A DNA stretch of 64,000 nt from NCBI RefSeq assembly GCF_000430845.1, contig NZ_AUMU01000013.1, positions 79,445 to 143,444 of the forward strand. Direction: 5' to 3'. How positions within the stretch are numbered: the stretch's first letter is position 1; the number at the start of each line of letters is the position of its first letter. Shown one piece after another: positions 1 to 8,224 of the stretch. A program made the translations under genes and the position numbers. The stretch is from Chryseobacterium gregarium DSM 19109. Its GTDB lineage: Bacteria > Bacteroidota > Bacteroidia > Flavobacteriales > Weeksellaceae. Under the pieces are notes generated by a model. That model saw nothing but the letters and a program-made list of their open reading frames with translations. It was not told the DNA's origin and did not search any database.

Positions 1-2
1 GG

Positions 3-659
3 CGTGATTTTCCTGAACAACTGTCAGCAGCAGTGCAGTGCAATATCCTGGTCTATGACCGTCTGGGCTACGGGAAATCTTATCCGATGTTTACGCATGA
101 AAGAGAAAACAATTACATGGAACTGGAAGCGGATGTATTGAATGACCTTTTGGGTGTCCTTGGCATTGAGGAAGCTATTTTATTCGGTCACAGTGACGGC
201 GGTACCATCGCGCTCATTACCGCAGCCAAGTACCCTGAAAAAGTAAAAGCCGTAATCTGTGAAGCCGGACATATTTTTGTAGAAGATGTTACCATAAAAG
301 GAATAGAAGAAGCCTTGACAGCTTATCAGACCACCAACCTTCTGGAACGTTTACGAAAATACCACGGTGATAAAGTGGAAACGCTTATGAAAGCATGGAC
401 TGGAATCTGGCTGAGTGACCGCTTCCGGAACTGGAATATTGAATATCTACTAAAAGACATAAACGCACCATTGTTATTCATTCAGGGTGAACAGGATGAA
501 TACGGCACCATCGACCAGGTTGAAAAAACGGTTTCTCAGGTAAGAGGAAATGCGGAGACATTCATTATTCCGGATGTGGGGCATACGCCGCATAAAGAAA
601 TGCCGGAAATGGTTCTGAGCAGAGTAGCCGGGTTTGTCAGAAGCCAATTGAAATATTAA
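3..659 (+). CDS. alpha/beta hydrolase, 5'-truncated by window edge
   Basis: The reading frame is open from base 3, so the true start lies upstream of the window; the GTG at 33 is internal because good coding sequence (RDFPEQLSAAV) precedes it. The protein shows the alpha/beta-hydrolase nucleophile elbow GHSDGG, an acidic residue in GEQDEYG and the catalytic histidine in DVGHTPHKE near the C-terminus. These give a complete Ser-Asp-His triad. The family hydrolyses esters, lactones or related bonds; the substrate cannot be told. The cytoplasmic location is inferred only from the visible part, since the N-terminus is missing. Convergent with the HD-domain gene downstream. Confidence 0.88.
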   Translation, partial: RDFPEQLSAAVQCNILVYDRLGYGKSYPMFTHERENNYMELEADVLNDLLGVLGIEEAILFGHSDGGTIALITAAKYPEKVKAVICEAGHIFVEDVTIKGIEEALTAYQTTNLLERLRKYHGDKVETLMKAWTGIWLSDRFRNWNIEYLLKDINAPLLFIQGEQDEYGTIDQVEKTVSQVRGNAETFIIPDVGHTPHKEMPEMVLSRVAGFVRSQLKY

Positions 660-720
660 TCAGAGCAGGCCATAGCTGATTTATTTTATTAGGCCGGTCA
701 TACTGTAAATAAAATTTAAA

Positions 721-1338
721 TCACAGGCTTTCCATTTCAGCCAGCATGTTTTCCCTCGCTTTAATTTCATATATATCCATAAAATCCTGAGTCTTAAAAA
801 TACGTTCCAGTGCCAAGAAATGTTTCAGCACCTTTTTCCTTCCCGGCTGATACAGCAAATCAGGATAAATGGAGTATTCTTTCCTAATCTTTTTGGCATA
901 ATCAATGTAGGTTTCCAAATCTTTTCCGAGAATCGAAAGGTCTGCGTCCAGGAAATAATTTGTATCGCGGTCACCAGATTTCTGATGAAGCTTGGTAGCA
1001 ATGATCTGATCTGAAATCCTTTTAATCGTATCCTTAGGGATATTTAGTTGCTGTAGGGCTGATGCCGCGAATTCCGCACTTTTTTCCTCATTTGATTTTG
1101 AAGTCGCATCGTAAATCACATCATGGTAAAAAACAGAGAATGAGATTTCTGTAAAGTTTCCGATTTTGCTTCTTAAGGCTTCAAGTTCGGTAAACATATT
1201 CTCAAGATGTGAGAGGTTATGATAGTGCCTGCCTTTTTCAGTATGTTTCTTGTCAATATCAGACCATAGCTGCCCAACAAGGATTTTGTCCGCTGTGAAT
1301 AAAAAGCAGTTGTCTGAAAATCTTTCCTTCAGATTCAT
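721..1338 (-). CDS. HD-superfamily metal-dependent phosphohydrolase-like protein
   Basis: A 205-residue protein of the predicted metal-dependent HD hydrolase group. Visible metal ligands are the HYHNLSHL segment (residues 38-45), the HD pair in FYHDVIYD (residues 70-77) and a later aspartate in FLDADLSILG. This arrangement is typical of short, cytoplasmic HD proteins whose substrate is usually unknown. It starts at an ATG at 1338 and follows the rhodanese gene on the same strand by about 30 bp, but a terminator-like hairpin lies between them. Nothing indicates a pathway. Family call is firm, function is not. Confidence 0.8.
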   Translation of the reverse strand: MNLKERFSDNCFLFTADKILVGQLWSDIDKKHTEKGRHYHNLSHLENMFTELEALRSKIGNFTEISFSVFYHDVIYDATSKSNEEKSAEFAASALQQLNIPKDTIKRISDQIIATKLHQKSGDRDTNYFLDADLSILGKDLETYIDYAKKIRKEYSIYPDLLYQPGRKKVLKHFLALERIFKTQDFMDIYEIKARENMLAEMESL

Positions 1339-1362
1339 AAGTACCGGTTTTAAATAAAAAAA

Positions 1363-1381
1363 GGAACTTTTAAAAAGTTCC
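1363..1381 (-). terminator. intrinsic terminator of the rhodanese gene
   Basis: Perfect inverted repeat GGAACTTTT-A-AAAAGTTCC that overlaps the rhodanese stop codon. Read on the minus strand it is followed by a run of seven T, the pattern of a rho-independent terminator. Confidence 0.65.
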
Positions 1382-1669
1382 CTGATTTGCTTCGATGGCC
1401 TGTTTCAGCTCAGCCCAGCCACCGCCGTTATGGCCGTCTTTTAAACCCTGGGCGTTTAAATATTCCAGTGCTTTCCCGCTTCTGTTTCCGCTTCTGCAGA
1501 AGATCACTACCGGCTTTTCAAGCGATAGGATTTCATCCTTCCGGTCTTCCACTTCGCCTAACGGAATATTTTTAGCACCATCTATATGTCCGTCCATTTC
1601 CAATTCTATGGGTTCACGAACGTCGATTAATTCATAATTTCCTGATTTTAAAACTTCTGATAAAGACAT
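1370..1669 (-). CDS. rhodanese-like domain protein
   Basis: A 99-residue single-domain rhodanese. The signature is clear: DVREP at residues 16-20, the HIDGAKNIPLGE segment, and the active-site loop CRSGNRS beginning at Cys58. Rhodaneses carry a persulfide on this cysteine and move sulfur between thiols; small stand-alone members are cytoplasmic and often of unknown acceptor. No signal peptide is present. The hairpin at its stop suggests it is transcribed alone or ends a transcript. It is divergent from queG, with a shared 120-bp control region. Confidence 0.88.
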   Translation of the reverse strand: MSLSEVLKSGNYELIDVREPIELEMDGHIDGAKNIPLGEVEDRKDEILSLEKPVVIFCRSGNRSGKALEYLNAQGLKDGHNGGGWAELKQAIEANQGTF

Positions 1670-1769
1670 ATTGTATTAATATTTAAGGTTAAAATTTAGC
1701 TTTAAGCCATAAAAAAGAGCGATATAGCAATTCAATGATTAAAGTCTAAACAAATTTATAAAATAATCT

Positions 1770-1777
1770 TAGTTTTG
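1770..1777 (+). promoter_or_regulatory. -7 box for queG
   Basis: TAGTTTTG matches the Bacteroidota TAnnTTTG element and lies 12 bases before the queG ATG at 1790. No clear TTG is seen 19 bases upstream, so the -33 element is weak or absent. The in-frame TTG at 1775 lies inside this box, which argues that translation starts at the ATG. Confidence 0.45.
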
Positions 1778-1789
1778 CAAGGTAAAATA

Positions 1790-2734
1790 ATGAATTCAAA
1801 CGCTGAAAAATATTCGCACCTTATAAAGTCTACGGCCAAACGCTTTGGGTTTCAGGACTGCGGTATTTCGAAAGCAGATTTCCTTGAAGAAGAGGCGAGG
1901 CCGCTGGAAAACTGGCTGAAGAACAATTTCCATGGTGAAATGAAATACATGGAAAACCATTTTGATAAAAGGCTGGACCCGAGATTGCTGGTAGAAGGTT
2001 CAAAATCGGTAATTTCCCTGTCGTATAACTATTTCCCTGAAGAGAAAATCTCCACATTAGACAACTTCAAGATTTCAAAATATGCCTATGCAGAAGATTA
2101 TCATGAAGTGATCAAAGAAATCCTGCGTGAGATGGTCACGGAACTTGAGGAAGAGATCGGCGAATTCGGTTTCCGCGTGTTTGTAGATTCCGCTCCGGTC
2201 CTGGAACGAAGCTGGGCCAGGAAATCCGGGATCGGCTGGGTAGGAAAGAATGCCAACCTGATTACCAAACAAAACGGCTCGTTCTACTTTCTGGCAGAAA
2301 TTATCTGTGACCTGGAACTGGTTGCAGACCATGAAACCACAGACCACTGTGGGACCTGCCGGAAATGCATCGATGCCTGTCCTACCGGTGCCATTGTTTC
2401 AGAGAAGCTGGTCGACGGAAGCAAATGTATTTCTTACGCCACCATTGAGCTGAAAAATGAGATCCCCGGTTATTTTCAGGATAAGATGGACGACTGGATG
2501 TTCGGGTGTGACGTATGCCAGGATGTCTGCCCGTGGAACAGGTTTTCGATGCCCAACCACCAGAGCAAATTTCGTCCGAATGAAGCATTGAAGCATTTTA
2601 AAAAAGAGGAGTGGAAAGAGCTGACCCAAGAGCTGTTCTCGGAAATATTCAGAAAGTCTCCCGTAAAACGTACTAAATTTGCAGGTTTGAAACGTAATAT
2701 TGAGTTTCTGGAAAAGCCTTCAGATCCAGATTAA
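1790..2734 (+). CDS. queG: epoxyqueuosine reductase
   Basis: A 314-residue QueG, the cobalamin- and iron-sulfur-dependent enzyme that reduces epoxyqueuosine to queuosine in tRNA. The N-terminal domain carries the likely general acid in DSAPVLER (Asp133). Two 4Fe-4S clusters are marked by [12 protein letters not shown] (Cys187, 190, 193, 197), [10 protein letters not shown] (Cys213) and [12 protein letters not shown] (Cys240, 243, 247). The length fits the core enzyme without a long C-terminal HEAT extension. The ATG at 1790 is chosen over the upstream TTG, which lies in the -7 promoter box. A single gene with its own promoter, divergent from the rhodanese gene. Confidence 0.95.
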   Translation: MNSNAEKYSHLIKSTAKRFGFQDCGISKADFLEEEARPLENWLKNNFHGEMKYMENHFDKRLDPRLLVEGSKSVISLSYNYFPEEKISTLDNFKISKYAYAEDYHEVIKEILREMVTELEEEIGEFGFRVFVDSAPVLERSWARKSGIGWVGKNANLITKQNGSFYFLAEIICDLELVADHETTDHCGTCRKCIDACPTGAIVSEKLVDGSKCISYATIELKNEIPGYFQDKMDDWMFGCDVCQDVCPWNRFSMPNHQSKFRPNEALKHFKKEEWKELTQELFSEIFRKSPVKRTKFAGLKRNIEFLEKPSDPD

Positions 2735-2825
2735 TATTTCTGAACATAAACTTTATCCAGGCTCATGGGGATAACTTAACTGTTCTTTACATTCAGCGGT
2801 AAAGAAGTAAAGCATTATACAAAAT

Positions 2826-2845
2826 AAAAAGCCTTTTTAAAAAGG
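2826..2845 (-). terminator. possible terminator for the short basic ORF
   Basis: The palindrome CCTTTTTAAAAAGG is followed on the minus strand by CTTTTTATTTT. It lies about 40 bases after the stop of the small ORF at 2883-2963 and supports its being a real transcript, although the stem is short and AT-rich. Confidence 0.35.
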
Positions 2846-2882
2846 AAAAATGACGTTCAGAAGGTAATATCCAAACTGAAAA

Positions 2883-2963
2883 TCAACGTTTTTTCTGTGT
2901 TCTTTTCGGAGCTACTTTTACCCTCACTTTAAATCTTTTGCTTGATTTGTTGTTTTTACGCAT
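2883..2963 (-). CDS. tiny, highly basic protein (26 aa)
   Basis: A 26-codon ORF, ATG at 2963 to TGA at 2883, encoding a peptide beginning MRKNNKSSKRFKV and ending KRTQKKR. Thirteen of 26 residues are Lys or Arg and none are acidic. Such composition is typical of very small ribosome- or nucleic-acid-associated proteins. It is the only coherent ORF in the 326-bp gap between queG and the DUF2459 gene, and a T-tailed palindrome follows it. I do not recognise the family with certainty. It could also be chance, given the low complexity, but a stop-free basic peptide with start and terminator is suggestive. Confidence 0.45.
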   Translation of the reverse strand: MRKNNKSSKRFKVRVKVAPKRTQKKR

Positions 2964-3060
2964 ATTTGTCAATATTTTGTACTTAAATTTAAATAAATTT
3001 CTGTTCGGAAAAAATACTTTATAAAAACTATATATTAATTTATTACTCATACTTAAAAAC

Positions 3061-3744
3061 ATGACGGTGAAAAAAATGGCAATACTTATTCTTAAAGCTT
3101 TAGGAATCCTGGTAGGAATTGTTGTAGTGTATGTCTCATTAGGGTACCTTGTTCCCTTTATCGAAGTTCCGGCAAAAGATGACGGGCAGAAGAAAGAGAT
3201 TCCGGTTTACATCTATACGAACGGGGTGCACACCGATATCGTGATGCCCGTAAAAAATAACCTGCAGGACTGGAGTGCCAAAATTCCGTTTGACAATACA
3301 AAATCCAGGGAAACGGATTACAACTTCGTAGGCATCGGGTGGGGCGATAAAGGTTTTTATCTGGATACTCCGACCTGGGCAGATCTTAAATTCTCCACTG
3401 CTTTCAAAGCGGCATTCTGGCTGAGCGAATCGGCGATGCACTGCAGCTATTACCGCACGATGAAGGAAGGGGACGACTGTAAAATGATGATGATCAGCAG
3501 GGAACAGTATAAAAAACTGGTGGAATTTGTTGAGAAAAAATTTGATCGGGATTCAAAAGGGAATTTTATACTGATCCCTACCAATGCGGTATATGGCAAC
3601 AATGATGCTTTTTATGATGCTCAGGGGACCTACAGCTTTCTGGACACCTGTAACACCTGGACTAACAATGCTTTAAAAGCCGCCGGACAGAAAGCGGCAC
3701 TCTGGACACCGACCGATTACGGAATTTTCCTTCATTATAAATAA
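3061..3744 (+). CDS. DUF2459 / TIGR02117-family membrane-anchored protein
   Basis: A 227-residue protein with one N-terminal transmembrane helix (about residues 6-32) followed by a soluble domain. Recognisable family blocks are YTNGVHTDIVMP, IGWGDKGFYLDTPTW, ESAMHCSYY and LDTCNTWTNNALKAAG. The family is conserved but uncharacterised; older annotation calls it urease-region protein on the basis of neighbourhood in other genomes, and no urease genes are present here. The conserved His and Cys residues hint at a papain-like or hydrolytic fold, which is inference. Monocistronic by context, with a small hairpin after the stop. Confidence 0.8.
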   Translation: MTVKKMAILILKALGILVGIVVVYVSLGYLVPFIEVPAKDDGQKKEIPVYIYTNGVHTDIVMPVKNNLQDWSAKIPFDNTKSRETDYNFVGIGWGDKGFYLDTPTWADLKFSTAFKAAFWLSESAMHCSYYRTMKEGDDCKMMMISREQYKKLVEFVEKKFDRDSKGNFILIPTNAVYGNNDAFYDAQGTYSFLDTCNTWTNNALKAAGQKAALWTPTDYGIFLHYK

Positions 3745-3759
3745 TATAAAAGTGATTTC

Positions 3760-3779
3760 TCATTCTCAGATAAGAATGA
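3760..3779 (+). terminator. weak hairpin after the DUF2459 gene
   Basis: TCATTCT and AGAATGA form a perfect 7-bp stem with a 6-base loop, 16 bases after the stop. The sequence after it is A-rich rather than T-rich, so termination is uncertain. Confidence 0.3.
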
Positions 3780-4061
3780 AATAAAATAAGATCAGGTCAG
3801 GTCTTTACATTCTCTTTATGCAGAGGTTCAAAGGCTATGTTTACCTTTGTTTTACAAAACCATTTCTCGCTGATTATGGTGATTGCGCATACTTTTATGT
3901 GTATTTAAATATGTAAAATCTACAAAATTGTCAGGAATAGTTTTAATATAAATCTTCAGAAGTTTTTCTAAAGTTTCAGTACTGAAATTTAAACCGGCTA
4001 AATAAAATACGGACAATTCTTAATGTGGTATTTTTATTGTACTTCAACGTCATAAAAAATA
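3780..4061. other. non-coding gap upstream of the SRPBCC-photolyase pair
   Basis: AT-rich sequence without a credible ORF, RNA gene or repeat. It should hold the promoter of the SRPBCC-photolyase operon, but I see no clear TAnnTTTG box. Confidence 0.4.
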
Positions 4062-4523
4062 ATGAAGCACCGCCTCTTCCGCGAACAGCAGCTCAACTGC
4101 GATCTGGATACTGCATGGAAATTTTTTTCCTCCGCCAATAACCTTTCTGAAATCACCCCGAAAGAAATGAAATTTGTTGTCTTGACCCATTTTGAAAATG
4201 ATGAGATTTATGAAGGGATGATCATTGATTATTTTGTTTCCCCTCTATTAGGCATTAAAATGAAATGGAAGACAGAAATCATCCAGGTGGATTTAAAGAA
4301 AAGCTTCACCGATTTCCAGAAAAAAGGCCCGTATAAGCTCTGGCACCATCACCATGAATTCATAGAAAATGAAAACGGTGTTCTGATGAAAGATATGGTA
4401 GACTATGAGCTTCCGTTCGGGTTCCTGGGAGAAATTGCCCATACGCTTTTTGTAAAGTCTAAACTGAACCATATTTTTGATTACCGGTTTAAAATCCTCG
4501 AAGAACGTTTCAACAGATCATAA
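4062..4523 (+). CDS. SRPBCC/START-like domain protein linked to photolyase
   Basis: A 153-residue protein whose whole length resembles the SRPBCC ligand-binding fold: the start FREQQLNCDLDTAWKFFSSANNLSEITPKEM, a central LLGIKMKWKTEI strand pair and the terminal helix that ends near FDYRFKILEERF. Proteins of this type are commonly encoded beside cryptochrome/photolyase genes in flavobacteria, as here, where the photolyase ATG follows 5 bases after the stop. The ligand and the link to DNA repair are unknown. Co-transcription with the photolyase is very likely. Cytoplasmic, no signal peptide. Confidence 0.8.
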   Translation: MKHRLFREQQLNCDLDTAWKFFSSANNLSEITPKEMKFVVLTHFENDEIYEGMIIDYFVSPLLGIKMKWKTEIIQVDLKKSFTDFQKKGPYKLWHHHHEFIENENGVLMKDMVDYELPFGFLGEIAHTLFVKSKLNHIFDYRFKILEERFNRS

Positions 4524-4528
4524 AAGAT

Positions 4529-5830
4529 ATGGCGACAACACAGAATACAGTCAATATTTTTTGGTTCCGCCGGGATTTGAGGTTGGAAGATAATACGGGC
4601 CTTCACCATGCTTTGGAATCAGGCAAGGATGTACTTCCTGTTTTTATTTTTGATAAAGAAATTCTGGATAAGCTGGATAACAAATCCGATAAAAGAGTCG
4701 ATTATTTTCATCAGGTCTTAAGCGGAATCCACAAAGAACTGAAAAAACATAAAAGCGGGCTCCGTATTTTTATCGGGAAGCCTCTGGAGATATTCAGGGA
4801 AATAGTAAAAGATTATACGGTTGGTACTGTTTTTACCAATACGGATTATGAACCGGCAGCGGTGAAACGCGATAAGGAGATTAAAGATTTTCTTGAAGAA
4901 AAACATATTGGCTTTGAAAGCTTTAAGGATCAGGTGATTTTTGAAAAAGAGGAAGTCGTAAAAAAGGACGGGACACCATACACAGTGTATACACCGTTTT
5001 CCCGGAAATGGAAAGAGGTACTGGGCCCGGATACGATTAAAAGCTACAAGACAGATTTTTCACGGTTCCTGACCTATACCACCCCGAAATTCCCCGAACT
5101 TAAAGATCTTGGGTTCAAAAAAACGGATATTGAATTTAATAAGCCGGTTTTAGAGAAATCAATTATAGATGATTATGACCGGTACAGAAATTTTCCGGGC
5201 CGTGACCATACCACCCGTCTTGGCTTGGCCTTGCGTTTCGGGACCATCTCTGTTCGGAAATGTGTACAGTTTGCCCGCGAACATAATGAAACTTGGCTGA
5301 ACGAACTGATCTGGCGTGAATTTTTTATGCAGATCCTCCACCATTTCCCGAAAGTAGTTAACCATCCGTTCAAAGAAAAGTATGAAAATATAGAATGGCG
5401 AAATAATGAAAAGGAATTTGCCCTGTGGTGCGAGGGAAAAACCGGTTATCCTATTGTGGATGCAGGCATGCGCCAGCTCAATGAAACCGGCTTTATGCAC
5501 AACCGGGTAAGAATGGTTGTGGCCAGCTTTCTTACCAAACACCTGCTGATCGACTGGCGTTGGGGTGAGGCTTACTTTGCGGAAAAACTGCTGGATTATG
5601 AGCTGTCTTCCAACAATGGGAACTGGCAGTGGGCAGCAGGTTGCGGCTGTGATGCAGCCCCTTATTTCAGGGTATTCAATCCTTATGAACAGACTAAAAA
5701 GTTTGACAAAGACCAGAAGTACATCAACGAATGGCTCAGTGAAGAAGACCGGAATATTGAGCCGGTTGTAGAGCACGTGTTTGCCAGGAAAAGAGCACTG
5801 GAAGTATACGGCAAAGCGGTGAAACGTTAA
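4529..5830 (+). CDS. phrB: deoxyribodipyrimidine photolyase (class I cryptochrome/photolyase family)
   Basis: A 433-residue blue-light DNA repair enzyme. The N-terminal photolyase alpha/beta domain begins FWFRRDLRLEDNTGL (about residues 11-25). The FAD-binding C-terminal domain carries TRLGLALRFGTIS, LIWREFFMQILHHFP, GYPIVDAGMRQLNETGFMHN and the NGNWQWAAGCGCDAAPYFR segment that contacts FAD and the lesion. The tryptophans and asparagines of this block are those of CPD photolyases rather than of Cry-DASH, but a (6-4) or cryptochrome role cannot be excluded from sequence alone. It forms an operon with the SRPBCC gene and is convergent with the next gene. Confidence 0.93.
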   Translation: MATTQNTVNIFWFRRDLRLEDNTGLHHALESGKDVLPVFIFDKEILDKLDNKSDKRVDYFHQVLSGIHKELKKHKSGLRIFIGKPLEIFREIVKDYTVGTVFTNTDYEPAAVKRDKEIKDFLEEKHIGFESFKDQVIFEKEEVVKKDGTPYTVYTPFSRKWKEVLGPDTIKSYKTDFSRFLTYTTPKFPELKDLGFKKTDIEFNKPVLEKSIIDDYDRYRNFPGRDHTTRLGLALRFGTISVRKCVQFAREHNETWLNELIWREFFMQILHHFPKVVNHPFKEKYENIEWRNNEKEFALWCEGKTGYPIVDAGMRQLNETGFMHNRVRMVVASFLTKHLLIDWRWGEAYFAEKLLDYELSSNNGNWQWAAGCGCDAAPYFRVFNPYEQTKKFDKDQKYINEWLSEEDRNIEPVVEHVFARKRALEVYGKAVKR

Positions 5831-5856
5831 ATGGTCATCGGTTTTTCGCCATTTTA

Positions 5857-6360
5857 TTATGTATTGGTAAGCCCGAGTTTTTTCAATGCCGTATCGTTCA
5901 GGTAGATTTCATCAAAGTAGGTGAGTGACTCCACATCTTTAAATTTCTGGAACAGCCGCTCGTTTTTATTGAAGGAAAGCTCAATGGATTCATCGTATGC
6001 AGCAGTGATCCTGACTACGGAATACCCGTTGTAGGCAATCCTGAATCCTTCGAAAAGGCATTTCTGCTCTGCTTTCTGATATAACTTGTATTCGTCAAAA
6101 GAGAGGCTGCTCGCAGGCTGCTCAGACTTTTTTCTGTTATGCTCAAGGGATTTCCAGGAAATATAATTTTTAGGTTCCTTCAGGATATTTCCCTTTTGAT
6201 CTACCGGCACAAACATTCCCAGAGTCAGCGGTTTTTTCAGGAAATTGGCATAATTGTTCATCAGTTTTAAGGTCTGAAGATCGGCATATCCTTCATGTGA
6301 ATAATATTCAATAACAAAATCCGTCATCGGAATCAGTCTGTGAGAGGCATTGATGGACAT
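5857..6360 (-). CDS. hypothetical protein, 167 aa
   Basis: I do not recognise this protein. It starts at an ATG at 6360; an internal ATG (MTDFVIEYY) 11 codons later is an alternative start. The sequence is soluble, without signal peptide or transmembrane segment, mixed alpha/beta in appearance and rich in aromatic and charged residues (for example NGYSVVRITAAYDE and KFKDVESLTYFDEIYL). Its coding quality is good and it is flanked by real genes. It is convergent with the photolyase, with only 26 bases between the stops. No function is proposed. Confidence 0.7.
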   Translation of the reverse strand: MSINASHRLIPMTDFVIEYYSHEGYADLQTLKLMNNYANFLKKPLTLGMFVPVDQKGNILKEPKNYISWKSLEHNRKKSEQPASSLSFDEYKLYQKAEQKCLFEGFRIAYNGYSVVRITAAYDESIELSFNKNERLFQKFKDVESLTYFDEIYLNDTALKKLGLTNT

Positions 6361-6563
6361 ACGTGCTTTTCTTGAGGAAATTAATGATAATCTTTTAAAA
6401 AAAACGAAGATAAGTAAATTGTTAAAAAGGATAAAATTATTTTAGGGTTCCTGACCGGCGGCCGGCTGAAATCTTCAAAACAGGCTGCATAAAAAAGTAA
6501 ACATAATTTGTTACGCAGTGCCATTTTAAAAAGCTTTTGAAAAAATATCTTATTTTCCTGCTA

Positions 6564-6839
6564 TTAATTATACTCTGCTATAATATCATCCACATAACAA
6601 TACATCCATCGCTCACCGGTCTCTGATGAGATGACAACAGGGTGTAATTCTTTTTTACAATGGTGTGACATATGCTGCATAGGAGAGGAGTCACAACATA
6701 ATGTTAACCCACAAGTTTGGCAGGTACGTAAATGAACCCATTGAGTACCTTCTTCTACACAGCTACTGCACACCTGTTCCTGAGCTGTCTTCAGCTTTTC
6801 TATTGCTGTGATATGATTACATACATTATTATTTTCCAT
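6564..6839 (-). CDS. UBP-type zinc finger protein
   Basis: A 91-residue protein that is almost entirely a ZnF-UBP domain. Candidate zinc ligands are Cys7, His9, Cys24, Cys27, Cys40, Cys43, Cys48 and histidines around residues 56-66, with the typical CQTCGLTLCCDSS and HCKKELHPVV blocks. In eukaryotes this fold binds the ubiquitin C-terminus; in bacteria it occurs as small proteins next to or fused to flavoprotein oxidoreductases and has no established role. The gene starts two bases after the stop of the flavoprotein gene, so the two are translationally coupled and probably act together. Confidence 0.85.
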   Translation of the reverse strand: MENNNVCNHITAIEKLKTAQEQVCSSCVEEGTQWVHLRTCQTCGLTLCCDSSPMQHMSHHCKKELHPVVISSETGERWMYCYVDDIIAEYN

Positions 6840-6841
6840 AA

Positions 6842-8080
6842 CTATAGTTTTGATAAGTATTGGTGCACCTGTGTTACTGCCATTGCTCCTTCCCCGACGG
6901 CGGAAGCAACCCTTTTTACTGAATTAAACCGTACATCACCTGCAGCAAATGATCCCGGAACACTTGTTTCCAAATGGTAAGGATGCCTTTCTTCTTTCCA
7001 GCAATCGGTAAATTGATCAAGTCCAATAAGATCACTGCCGGTGTAAAGATAACCATTGGGATCCCGACAGATAGCGGTTTCGGAAGCCCATTCCGTATTT
7101 GGTCTGCCTCCAATACAGATAAATAATTTGGACGTTTCATGCCACTGCTCTGTTTCTTCTTTGGAATTGGCAATTTTGATTCGCTGCAGATAATCATCAC
7201 CATCCAGTTCAATAACCTGAGAGTGATATAAAACATGTATATTACCCACAGTAGAAATTCTCTTAATAAGGTAGTCTGATAAGGTGTCTGAAAGATTGCC
7301 TTTTCTGATGACCATGAATACACGTTTTGCAAAACCTGAGAAATAAACGGCAGCCTGACCTGCGGAATTGCCTCCTCCTACAATATACAGATCTTTATCC
7401 TGACAAAAATAGGCTTCGCTGGCACCGGCACCATAATAAACACCCTTGTGAAAAAACCGGTTCTCATCCTGAAGATTTAGCCGGGCATATTCCACTCCCG
7501 TAGCACAGATATTGGTCTTGGCAACAAGCTTTTCACCTGTAGCAAAATCTACGTGGATTTTTTTATCGTAAAATGAACCTTTAACACCTTCTTTCAGAAG
7601 CAGTATTTCTACACCGAACTTTAAAGCCTGCTGCCTTGCGCGCTCCGCTAAGTTTGCGCCTGATATGCCGTCAGGGAAACCTAAATAATTTTCAATCATC
7701 GAACTTGTCCCGGCCTGCCCGCCGACTGCCTCTCGTTCTATCAAAATCGTTTTAAGGCCTTCGGAAGCGGCATAAACGGCAGCACTTAAACCAGCAGGCC
7801 CTGCACCGTAAATCGAAAGGTCGTATTCTTTGTATTTTGGTTTAGTAATCCACCCAAGAATGTTGGCAATCTCCTCCAGTGACGGGTTGACAATCACTTT
7901 TCCATCAGGAAATTCTATCATGGGATGTGCCTCGGGATTTAAGGCCGACATCTTTATCTGTCCAGAATGATCAGGTGTTAGGTCAACCCATTCAAAGTCG
8001 ACAACACTTCGGTTTAAAAAGTCTCTTATTGGATAAATTTCCGATGAGTCTGGCCGACCGTACAATTTTAATTTATTCAT
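6842..8080 (-). CDS. thioredoxin-reductase-like FAD/NAD(P) oxidoreductase lacking CxxC
   Basis: A 412-residue flavoprotein. Residues 1-80 look like a thioredoxin/glutaredoxin-fold domain whose redox motif is replaced (GRPDSSEIY where GxPxCPYC would be expected). The FAD motif GAGPAG is at 92-97, the NADPH motif GGGNSA at 235-240, and the C-terminal FAD segment is FAAGDVRFNSVKRVASAVGEG. The site that holds CAxC in bacterial thioredoxin reductase reads GAGASE (217-222), so the disulfide mechanism is absent. It could pass electrons from NAD(P)H to another partner, perhaps the zinc-finger protein encoded right after it. Substrate unknown. Confidence 0.85.
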   Translation of the reverse strand: MNKLKLYGRPDSSEIYPIRDFLNRSVVDFEWVDLTPDHSGQIKMSALNPEAHPMIEFPDGKVIVNPSLEEIANILGWITKPKYKEYDLSIYGAGPAGLSAAVYAASEGLKTILIEREAVGGQAGTSSMIENYLGFPDGISGANLAERARQQALKFGVEILLLKEGVKGSFYDKKIHVDFATGEKLVAKTNICATGVEYARLNLQDENRFFHKGVYYGAGASEAYFCQDKDLYIVGGGNSAGQAAVYFSGFAKRVFMVIRKGNLSDTLSDYLIKRISTVGNIHVLYHSQVIELDGDDYLQRIKIANSKEETEQWHETSKLFICIGGRPNTEWASETAICRDPNGYLYTGSDLIGLDQFTDCWKEERHPYHLETSVPGSFAAGDVRFNSVKRVASAVGEGAMAVTQVHQYLSKL

Positions 8081-8224
8081 ACGTTAATTTATTTAATAGG
8101 CTCGGATACCGTTAATTTATAAAAATTAACCGGATTTAAACCTCATTTATACTGATAAAGGATCACAATATTTCCTTCGCATGAAATGCTTCTGTCATGT
8201 ATTATTTTATAACGGCTGACTTTT

